Shown piece after piece: positions 6,638-13,046 of a DNA stretch of 36,408 nt; positions within the stretch are counted from its first letter, which is position 1, and the number at the start of each line of letters is the position of its first letter. Below the pieces are notes generated by a model. That model did not search any database. It was given only the letters and a program-made list of their open reading frames with translations, and had not been told where the DNA came from. The position numbers were made by a program, and so were the translations under genes. The stretch is from a virus: IMG/VR virus record IMGVR_UViG_3300044966_000589, positions 1 through 36,408 of that record; one strand, written 5' to 3'.

Positions 6638-7086
6638 GCATCACCGACCAACACCGCGCCCTCGTCACCATGACCAACGAAGAAAACACCTTACTCCAGC
6701 AACAAGGCTGGCAGACCGAAGTCATCCAAAGCCTGCACCAGCGCGGCTTCCGTCCCTGTCGGCCCGACTACACCGCCGCACGTTTTGAGGGGAACGACAT
6801 GGCCGCCACCCTCGGCTTCATCCGTCAGACCACACTGCCGCACCTGCACATCACCGTCGAAAAAGACACCTCGCACCGCGTCGTGTTAGAGCGCATCGAC
6901 ACCGCCATTTTTGAAGCCGGTCTCAGTGCAGGCCACCAAAGCCTCGCCGCCTCTTTTATGAGCTTCTTCGACCGCTGCAAAAAAGTGCGCGTCATCCCAG
7001 ATCAAAGCCTCGAATCCCGCCTCGCCAAACTCGAAGCGGCTAACGCAAAACTCTCCCATGAGGAGGGCGGAAAGGAGATATTCTAA
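6634..7086 (+). CDS. Hypothetical tail-region protein (150 aa)
   Basis: The ATG at 6634 overlaps the previous stop (ATGA), so the pair is likely coupled; longer in-frame starts at 6523 would overlap the upstream gene by over 100 nt and are rejected. The 150-aa protein has an acidic/aromatic middle (FEGNDMAATLGFIRQTTLPHL) and a heptad-like C-terminus (LESRLAKLEAANAKLSHEEG) that may form a coiled coil. Function unknown. Its last codons contain AAGGAG, which may serve the small gene that follows. Confidence 0.6.
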   Translation: MSITDQHRALVTMTNEENTLLQQQGWQTEVIQSLHQRGFRPCRPDYTAARFEGNDMAATLGFIRQTTLPHLHITVEKDTSHRVVLERIDTAIFEAGLSAGHQSLAASFMSFFDRCKKVRVIPDQSLESRLAKLEAANAKLSHEEGGKEIF

Positions 7087-7091
7087 CACAC

Positions 7092-7277
7092 ATGAAACGA
7101 CTGATAATCAAACTTGCCCTTTACTCTCACGGCTGGCGTCCATGCAAGCTCTCCGACAACTCCCAAGGCTGGGAGAAACGCGAATCGCCAACATCCACGC
7201 GCCGAGGTCCGATCCGCTACGCGGTGCAGCATCTACTGAGTGGGCAGAACGACCAAGCTAATGCACACCGGGAATAA
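7092..7277 (+). CDS. Possible small basic protein (61 aa)
   Basis: An ATG at 7092, 5 nt after the previous stop, opens 61 codons (MKRLIIKLALYSHGWRPCK ...). An AAGGAG lies about 13 nt upstream, longer than ideal. The product is basic with a short hydrophobic start, and has no recognisable domain. Base composition drops here (7092-7350 is visibly more A+T-rich than the flanks), so this may be a small inserted or decaying gene. It is the least certain coding call in the tail region. The 103 nt after it (7278-7380) hold only an A+T-rich stretch and a G-poor leader. Confidence 0.4.
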   Translation: MKRLIIKLALYSHGWRPCKLSDNSQGWEKRESPTSTRRGPIRYAVQHLLSGQNDQANAHRE

Positions 7278-7380
7278 ACCACCTTTGAGCCATTCCTTTG
7301 CCACCCATTCCATTGCCGAACAGTTAATTATACCAACCAAGGTTGTGATAACTCCCCTCTCCCCTCTAACACCCACCCCC

Positions 7381-7848
7381 ATGCACCTACCCACCGACCC
7401 CACACCCACGACCTCACCGCCGCCGGTGAACCTCACCGACACCGCGCCACTCATCACCGCCGAGCAGCGCGAGACCGACTTCAATCGTGTCTTCGCCTGG
7501 CATGGCGTTGAGATCGCCATCACACTCGCCAACGAGCTGTATTACCGCGAACTCCGCGTCCACATGAATGCGCCCGCCTTGGCCTCATATGATACCATGG
7601 GCGACTTCGCCCCCGAGGCCGCCCGCGTCATCTACTGTGCGCACCTCGAAGCCGCTGCCATCCGCCAGCTCCGGCTGATGAGTGCCGAGCTTCAAATCGC
7701 CATGCACGATGCTTGGGTCCTGAAAAACATCGCCCTGCATGAGATCGCCGCCGTGTCGCGTCTCGCTCAAGAGATGCAGGAATGCGTGGCGCGTGCCCGT
7801 GCCTCCGTTTTGCCCACCGGTGACAGCGTTGACGGCTCGGGAAACTAG
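7381..7848 (+). CDS. Tail assembly chaperone, G-like
   Basis: The 155-aa protein starts at ATG 7381 after a C/T-rich leader; an earlier in-frame start at 7240 would add a 47-residue stretch without structure. The N-terminus is Pro/Thr-rich; the rest is helical and Ala/Glu/Leu-rich. It lies two genes before the tape measure, where lambda has G. The final codons TCG GGA AAC TAG contain G GGA AAC, a canonical -1 slippery heptamer in the correct phase, right before the stop. A -1 shift reads on into the 50-codon ORF at 7851 to give a 207-aa GT-type product. The gene itself has no family motif I can cite; the call rests on order and the frameshift. Confidence 0.75.
   Translation: MHLPTDPTPTTSPPPVNLTDTAPLITAEQRETDFNRVFAWHGVEIAITLANELYYRELRVHMNAPALASYDTMGDFAPEAARVIYCAHLEAAAIRQLRLMSAELQIAMHDAWVLKNIALHEIAAVSRLAQEMQECVARARASVLPTGDSVDGSGN
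7839..7845 (+). promoter_or_regulatory. Programmed -1 ribosomal frameshift site (GGGAAAC)
   Basis: GGGAAAC is read in the zero frame as (TC)G GGA AAC TAG. It fits X XXY YYZ exactly and is one base different from the lambda G/GT site GGGAAAG. Slipping back by one continues as CTA GCC ATG into the ORF at 7851, in frame. Confidence 0.8.
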
Positions 7849-7850
7849 CC

Positions 7851-8003
7851 ATGCCACCCGTGACCTGCGAGATCATCTCCGACCTCGCTCAGCTCACCGG
7901 GTGGCAAGAAACCACCATCCAAAACATGCCGCTGCATCGCGCCCTCTACTATCAGCTCAAAGCCGCCAACGCCCGCGGCGTGATGTGTCAGTGGACAATG
8001 TGA
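7851..8003 (+). CDS. T-like extension of the tail assembly chaperone
   Basis: A 50-codon ORF that opens 2 nt after the G-like stop and lies in the -1 frame reached by the slippery heptamer at 7839. Its sequence (LAQLTGWQETTIQNMPLHRALYYQL) matches the short Trp-plus-Pro-Leu pattern I know from C-terminal extensions of tail chaperones. Most likely it is made as a fusion with the upstream gene (52 residues added after residue 155), and the extension recruits the tape-measure and tube proteins. Independent translation from ATG 7851 is possible but has no Shine-Dalgarno. Confidence 0.7.
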   Translation: MPPVTCEIISDLAQLTGWQETTIQNMPLHRALYYQLKAANARGVMCQWTM

Positions 8004-8027
8004 CTCCCGCTTTTATGCTATGTCCTC

Positions 8028-8207
8028 ATGAATGAACTCCAGCCATACATCAACGGTCCCATCGGCGTCACGCTTGCGTTCCTTGCCCTTGTGTTCGTCC
8101 TGCTCACGATCTTGATGCCTTACTACGTCTTTGTCTGCGCCCGCGAGATCATGCGCACCCGAAAGCTCTTGGCCGAACTGCTGGTCGTCATGCGCACACG
8201 CCAGTGA
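8028..8207 (+). CDS. Small membrane protein (59 aa)
   Basis: ATG 8028 opens 59 codons with one strongly hydrophobic segment (residues 13-38, GVTLAFLALVFVLLTILMPY) followed by a basic, Arg-rich tail (REIMRTRKLLAELLVVMRTRQ). By the positive-inside rule the C-terminus should be cytoplasmic. It lies between the tail chaperone and tape measure genes, away from the lysis cassette. A holin-like or DNA-injection role is possible but unsupported. Confidence 0.55.
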   Translation: MNELQPYINGPIGVTLAFLALVFVLLTILMPYYVFVCAREIMRTRKLLAELLVVMRTRQ

Positions 8208-8254
8208 AGGGTTAGATGGTTGGTAGTCCAAACCGTCAACCATCTACCTCCGCC

Positions 8255-8291
8255 TTTGACATGCGGGCATCGTCAACTTCTGACGATCCCC
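8255..8291 (+). promoter_or_regulatory. WTTGACA element with hairpin abutting ATG
   Basis: TTTGACAT at 8255 is followed by an inverted repeat: ATCGTCA (8268-8274) pairs with TGACGAT (8280-8286 region), extended by GGG/CCC after one mismatch. The hairpin ends at the tape-measure ATG (8292). Without the hairpin the motif-to-start distance would be close to the usual 20 nt. Confidence 0.5.
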
Positions 8292-10037
8292 ATGGCAAAC
8301 GACGCAACAGTCAAATTCGGCTACGATGGCACCGCGCTCAATCGCGGCCTCGCCCAGCAAGAAACCAAGCTTAAAGGTTTCGCCTCCAGCACTGAGCGCA
8401 GCTTTCGCGGCGTCCAGGCAGCCATCGGAGGCCTCGGCCTCGGTATCCTGGCCCGCGAAGGTGTGCGCGTCGTCGCCGCTTTCGACCGCATGACGCGAGG
8501 CATGACCACACTCGAAGGCAGCGCCACGGGGGCCAAATTCCGCATGGACGAACTACGCGAGGCCTCGAAGCTCCCTGGCCTCGACTTCGAACAAGCGGTG
8601 CAGGGAGACATCCGCCTGCGCAGCGTCGGTGTCAGCGCCGAACTTTCGAAGCGTGCCCTCATTGAAATGGGCAACGCCCTCAGCCTCGCCGGTGGCACCT
8701 CCGCCGATCTCGACGGCGTCGTGCTGGCCCTCACGCAGATCATCAGCAAAGGCAAAGTCAGCGCAGAGGAAATCAACCAGATCGCCGAGCGCGTGCCGCA
8801 GGTCCGCGCCGTGATGAAGGACATGTTCGGCACCGCCGACACCGAGACGCTGCAAAAGATGAACATCGACGCCGAAACCTTCGTCGCCACGCTGGTCGAA
8901 GGCTTCGGCAGACTAGACCGCGCCCAGGCCGGTCTCGATGAAAAGATGCAGGACTTCACTACCTCCATCAAAGCAGCCACGGATGCCTTTGCAGAGGGGT
9001 TCGTGCGTCAGGGGGTTGAGGGCGCATCCAAGCTCGGCGAAGCGCTGCAAGAGAACACCGATCTCATCCGCGATCTAGGCAGCGCTACCAGTGGATTTTT
9101 CAGCGGCGCTGCATCTGCCGCAAAAACGGCAGATGACATGATCGTCTCCGCCATCGCTCACATCGGCCTCATGATGGACGGACAAACGCTTGCTCAGGCA
9201 AACGCCGCTATCACCGCTTTAGATCAAGAGCGTGCCGCCGAAAAAGTGGAGGCCGCGCAGGAGAAAAGCATACAGACTACGAGCAAGTCTGCCGCCGTCA
9301 CCGCCCTCGTTCAAGAGCGTGCCGCCGCCAAAGTGGAAGCAGCGCAGGAGAAAAGCATCCAGACCATACGCAAGTCAGCCGCCGTTGCTGTGGAAGCGGA
9401 AAAAGAGAAGCAAAACGCCATTCAGAAAACCATCTCACTGCGGGACATGGAAACGCGGCGCAACGAAGAAATGGGTAGCTTGAAATTGCTCGATCTCCGC
9501 TCACGCGGGCGCAATGCCGCCGCCGACAAGCTCGAACGCAAAATGAACATCAACAATGAAACCGAGCGCATTCGCTCGACCACTGGAGCTAGTGAAGCCC
9601 AAGCACGGCAGATGGCTGAAGATCGCGTTCGTTTGCAAGAAAACATCGAGCGCCGCAACTCAGGTCAGCGCAGTCGCATCATTGCCCGTCCGCGTGGCGA
9701 TGGAGGTCCTTTTGGTCAAGGCTTCGATGAGTTCCTCCGCGCTCAAGAAAAGCGCGAAGTCGGCTTCAACGAGACACCTATGCCAGGCTATGAGCGTGGC
9801 CAGAGGGTCCCCGTTTACAGCCGGTCCCTCGTCACCGGAGACCGAAGCCTTTCGCCTCCCACTCGTTCACTAAGTGGTGGTGGCATCGACGCCTTCCTTG
9901 CGCGTCAGAGTCCTACAGTTATCAACACCAGCGGTGCGCGGACGCAGCAGACCGTCAATGCCGCACGCAAAGACGACCTGAGTGCCAAGATCGACCGCAC
10001 CAATGAACTCCTCTCCCGTGGTCTATTGGGCAGTTAA
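8292..10037 (+). CDS. Tail tape measure protein
   Basis: The 581-aa product from ATG 8292 (MANDATVKFGYDG) has the tape-measure N-terminal domain at about residues 30-230, including GSATGAKFRMDELREASKLPGLDF and GKVSAEEINQIAERVPQVRAVM, typical of TIGR02675-type proteins. It sets tail length and helps DNA entry. At about 1.5 angstrom per residue the tail would be near 87 nm, a short siphovirus tail. Residues 308-385 are Glu/Lys/Ala-rich and contain a 29-residue tandem repeat. Starts upstream of 8292 would run through the hairpin and are rejected. It follows the tail chaperone pair, as usual. Confidence 0.88.
   Translation: MANDATVKFGYDGTALNRGLAQQETKLKGFASSTERSFRGVQAAIGGLGLGILAREGVRVVAAFDRMTRGMTTLEGSATGAKFRMDELREASKLPGLDFEQAVQGDIRLRSVGVSAELSKRALIEMGNALSLAGGTSADLDGVVLALTQIISKGKVSAEEINQIAERVPQVRAVMKDMFGTADTETLQKMNIDAETFVATLVEGFGRLDRAQAGLDEKMQDFTTSIKAATDAFAEGFVRQGVEGASKLGEALQENTDLIRDLGSATSGFFSGAASAAKTADDMIVSAIAHIGLMMDGQTLAQANAAITALDQERAAEKVEAAQEKSIQTTSKSAAVTALVQERAAAKVEAAQEKSIQTIRKSAAVAVEAEKEKQNAIQKTISLRDMETRRNEEMGSLKLLDLRSRGRNAAADKLERKMNINNETERIRSTTGASEAQARQMAEDRVRLQENIERRNSGQRSRIIARPRGDGGPFGQGFDEFLRAQEKREVGFNETPMPGYERGQRVPVYSRSLVTGDRSLSPPTRSLSGGGIDAFLARQSPTVINTSGARTQQTVNAARKDDLSAKIDRTNELLSRGLLGS
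9211..9384 (+). repeat. 87-nt in-gene tandem repeat in tape measure
   Basis: Two adjacent copies with a period of 87 nt (29 aa), visible in protein as QERAA-x-KVEAAQEKSIQT followed by KSAAV. In-frame repeats of this kind would lengthen the tape by about 4 nm per copy. Confidence 0.7.
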
Positions 10038-10060
10038 CCATCAAAATCCACCACGCACCC

Positions 10061-11143
10061 ATGACCCCTGCATTTTCCGTCGGCACCCTCCCACTGTGGC
10101 GACACCCCATTCGCGAGCGCACCGCGTTTCGTGGCGTTGACACGCTCGACGGTGCCTACAAAACCGACCGCAACACCACGCTCGCCGTCGGCGATGTCGT
10201 GCCTGGCTATCCAGGCATGATCATCATCGCACTGGATAAAATCGACAGTGGCATCAGTCGTGAGTGGCAGATCTCCGCCGAAGGCTCACTCGATCAAAGC
10301 TACCCCACCAAGACCCTCAGCCGTGGCAAACGCCGCACCATTGAAGCCGGGTGGGACGAGCGCACCGTGCGCTACCTCTCCTGGCATGCCGCGTGGAAAG
10401 CCTGCACCGGCGATGCTGGCAGCAACTTCATCACTTGCGCTGCCCACGGCTTCCCGAATGGCAAACGCGTTTACTTCGCACGCCTCACCGGCGGTGCAGG
10501 CCTGACAGCGCAATCCTCCACCTCGCTTGGCGTTGGCTATTACGTCATTAACCGCACAAGCAACACCTTCCAAGTCTCCACCACCCTCGGTGGTAGCACG
10601 GTGGATTTCACCACCACGATGACCGCAGGCGAAGTCATCGCGGGCGAGTTCGCCCTCGGCTCACCGCACCCCAGCTATCCCTACATGCACCTGTGCGAAC
10701 TAACCGTGCAGGACGAGAACAATGACTGGGCGGTCGCTGACTGCGTCTATCGCGGCTACGAAGAGGCGAAGCCCTACCACCGCATGATCACCGTGAATGG
10801 TCAGCAGTTCAGTGCCAGCGAGCCGATCACCATGAGCTTACCCGGCGGCTGGAACGATGCCCGCTACACCAATTTTCAACTGCCGGAAATCGTCGTCACA
10901 GACACTTACCTCACCGGAAGCGGCACATTGCCCACCAACGCTGTGCCATCCAGGGACACTCCTGAAAATGCGCCCTCGATTCGGACCATCGTCCTCACTG
11001 ACGACACCGAGGACCTCACCTGGAACTACCCTTACGGCTGGAGCATCGTCGGCACTCCACACCAGGCCACACTCAACAACAAGATCTCCGCCATGGTCTA
11101 TCAAGTCGTCTACCGCTACATCTGGCCGGTTATGTTCCGCTAA
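10061..11143 (+). CDS. Distal tail structural protein
   Basis: A 360-aa protein starting at ATG 10061, 23 nt after the tape-measure stop. Residues 10-110 look like a beta-rich virion domain. Residues about 123-192 (AAHGFPNGKRVYFARLTGGAGL ... GVGYYVINRTSNTFQVS) form a small repeated tail domain that recurs in the protein at 11524. The C-terminal third is rich in Tyr, Trp and Pro. Its place after the tape measure is that of distal tail/baseplate proteins. No enzymatic motif was seen, and the exact role (Dit-like or hub) is not determined. Confidence 0.6.
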   Translation: MTPAFSVGTLPLWRHPIRERTAFRGVDTLDGAYKTDRNTTLAVGDVVPGYPGMIIIALDKIDSGISREWQISAEGSLDQSYPTKTLSRGKRRTIEAGWDERTVRYLSWHAAWKACTGDAGSNFITCAAHGFPNGKRVYFARLTGGAGLTAQSSTSLGVGYYVINRTSNTFQVSTTLGGSTVDFTTTMTAGEVIAGEFALGSPHPSYPYMHLCELTVQDENNDWAVADCVYRGYEEAKPYHRMITVNGQQFSASEPITMSLPGGWNDARYTNFQLPEIVVTDTYLTGSGTLPTNAVPSRDTPENAPSIRTIVLTDDTEDLTWNYPYGWSIVGTPHQATLNNKISAMVYQVVYRYIWPVMFR

Positions 11144-11150
11144 CCTCATA

Positions 11151-11163
11151 CCTCACCTCTCAC
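11151..11163 (+). repeat. CTCACCT leader copy
   Basis: CCTCACCTCTCAC lies 7 nt before the ATG at 11171, in place of a Shine-Dalgarno. It matches leaders at 4756 and 34314. Confidence 0.45.
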
Positions 11164-11170
11164 TCTTCCC

Positions 11171-11527
11171 ATGACTCCCGCCACACTCGAAATCGAACTC
11201 CGCTCCTTCGTCGCACACTTACTCTCCCCGCTGCTAGAGGAGGGAAAAAGCCCCATCATCAAACATCAGACGATCAAAGAGCGCCCGCTCACTGTCCGCC
11301 TCGGCATGCGTGTCACCGGGACCGATCCCGAGCACGTCAAAGCCTTGGCGAGCAACGGCAAAGCAGTCACTGAAGCCTGGCTCAAACAATGGCCCCTGAA
11401 CACCCCTGGTCTCCGTGACCCTAAGTCCGTGAGCATCGCCAGCGACGACAAGCATGTGATCATGGACGTGGTTTTTTTCACGCTGGAGCTCGACACTCCT
11501 GACGCACTCACCCCGGCGCAAGCATGA
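11171..11527 (+). CDS. Hypothetical tail protein (118 aa)
   Basis: A 118-aa protein with mixed helix and strand (LEIELRSFVAHLLSPLLEEG ... TVRLGMRVTGTDPEHVKALAS ... KHVIMDVVFFTLEL). No family recognised. It follows the distal tail gene and overlaps the next gene by ATGA at 11524, so both should be translated together. A small baseplate or assembly role is inferred from position alone. Confidence 0.6.
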   Translation: MTPATLEIELRSFVAHLLSPLLEEGKSPIIKHQTIKERPLTVRLGMRVTGTDPEHVKALASNGKAVTEAWLKQWPLNTPGLRDPKSVSIASDDKHVIMDVVFFTLELDTPDALTPAQA

Positions 11528-13023
11528 GGCAAGAAACGCACCGCCTTCGCCCGCCACGCTGGCCCACCGGCCTCGTGCCCTGGCGCACTGCGGTGCAGTC
11601 CTTTCTCGAAAAGCTCTCCAAAGCCGCCAAGGTGCAGATCGAAGTCCAAGGGGCCACCCGCTCACAGAGTGGCGAGGATCTCATGCTGGACCTCGGCACC
11701 ATCCCCAGCGGCACTGCCACTGCACAGACCCCAGCGCAGGAGGCTCCACGCTGGCCCTCTGGCCTCGTGCCGTGGAAAATGGCCGTGCAAGCTCATGCTG
11801 AAAAACTCGCCTCCGCCGCCGGTGTGCAGATCGAAATCTTCGGCACCACCCGTGGCCAAAGTGGGGAGCAGCCCGCGCTCGAAGTCGGCAACGAGTTCAC
11901 GGGTGCCGGTGCCCGCAGCACCGCCAGCAAAAAGGACGCCAGCGTCCCCCGCTGGCCCACCTCGCATGTCGGCTGGTGCCGTGCCTTGCAGAGCTTCATC
12001 GAGCGTCTTGCGTCCGCTTTGCAAACCAGCCTCGAACTCGGCGGTGTCGCCCGCAGCAGCGGTGGTGACAAGCTCGTCTTTGCGCTAAAACCCCCACCAC
12101 CACGGAACCTCATCCTGCGGCTCGAAACACAGCCCCAACAAGCCTACGCTTTTTTTTGCGCGAGCATTTTCGATGATGATGGCAACCCTTACAGCAGCGT
12201 CTCGACCACTGAAAAATGGACTGAAGGAGAGATCACATACACGACCACCCAGTCAGAGACTGGACCACACTTCAGCACGCCGACAATCCCGATGTTTGAC
12301 TGCCCCGGCAGCGTCACCGAGGACGACCGCGAGCCGGGCAAAGATTATGGCTTTCTCGAAGAAGTCGAAGAGCCTGAATACACCGGAGGTCTCTCGCAAT
12401 CCTCCCTCCGGCCGCTCGCGCTTAACAACTTAGAGGTCATAGGCGACCCCGATCCTGGCGTGGCCTTCGCCATCACCGCTGACGACGAAGACGACATCAT
12501 CCATGCGCATGCTCACGGTTTGGACAACGGAGACCGCGTCATGTTCCCCTGGCTCATCGGAGGCACAGGACTTTTGGACGACAGAACATTTTTAGGCATC
12601 GGCTACTATGTGATCGATAAAACACCAAACACCTTCAAGGTCAGCCAAACCGAAGACGGCGAAGAGGTGGACATCACCAGCAATATCACCGCAGGCACCT
12701 GCCGCAAAGAAGAGGAAAATCTCACCGCAGTCTTTCGAACCTGGGCAGCCAAAGACACGCCACCGACTGACATCACTCACAATCTCGGCTACTGGGACTC
12801 AGGCAGCTCCGGCAACGTAAAAACAGGTTTTTACGCCCACTCCAAGCGTTACCGCTGGACGAATGACAGTGACAAAGACCTCCGAATCCAATGGAAACAA
12901 GGCGGCATCACGCGGACCCTCACCGTGCCTGCCAATGACTCGAGCGACTGGTATGATGACGAACTGCCAGCCGCTCAAAGTGAGCAAGACGCCATCACCG
13001 AAGTCGAGATCACCGTCCTCTAA
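11524..13023 (+). CDS. Tail protein with three N-terminal repeats
   Basis: A 499-aa protein. Residues 11-58, 75-122 and 142-188 are three copies of one unit, each starting PRWP, then an x-W-x-x-A-(V/L)-Q helix, ERLASA/EKLA, a VQIE/SLEL strand and a Ser-Gly-(E/D) turn; spacers are 16-19 residues. Residues about 326-398 (AHGLDNGDRVMFPWLIGGTGL ... GIGYYVIDKTPNTFKVS) repeat the domain of the distal tail protein at 10061. The C-terminus is acidic with many Trp/Asp. Three homologous units may build a trimer-like or stacked attachment structure. The gene is in the baseplate/fibre region; no catalytic residues were noticed. Confidence 0.6.
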   Translation: MRQETHRLRPPRWPTGLVPWRTAVQSFLEKLSKAAKVQIEVQGATRSQSGEDLMLDLGTIPSGTATAQTPAQEAPRWPSGLVPWKMAVQAHAEKLASAAGVQIEIFGTTRGQSGEQPALEVGNEFTGAGARSTASKKDASVPRWPTSHVGWCRALQSFIERLASALQTSLELGGVARSSGGDKLVFALKPPPPRNLILRLETQPQQAYAFFCASIFDDDGNPYSSVSTTEKWTEGEITYTTTQSETGPHFSTPTIPMFDCPGSVTEDDREPGKDYGFLEEVEEPEYTGGLSQSSLRPLALNNLEVIGDPDPGVAFAITADDEDDIIHAHAHGLDNGDRVMFPWLIGGTGLLDDRTFLGIGYYVIDKTPNTFKVSQTEDGEEVDITSNITAGTCRKEEENLTAVFRTWAAKDTPPTDITHNLGYWDSGSSGNVKTGFYAHSKRYRWTNDSDKDLRIQWKQGGITRTLTVPANDSSDWYDDELPAAQSEQDAITEVEITVL

Positions 13024-13046
13024 ATTGACACGCGACCCCTCGCGTG
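13024..13046 (+). promoter_or_regulatory. WTTGACA element with hairpin containing GTG start
   Basis: ATTGACAC starts 20 nt before the GTG at 13044. CACGCG (13029-13034) pairs with CGCGTG (13041-13046), and the 3' arm contains the start codon. The start is supported by this conserved distance. Confidence 0.55.

Noticed and set aside
7850-8010. The 50-codon ORF as an independent gene
   Set aside because: It has no start signal of its own, and the slippery heptamer connects it to the upstream gene in the correct frame.
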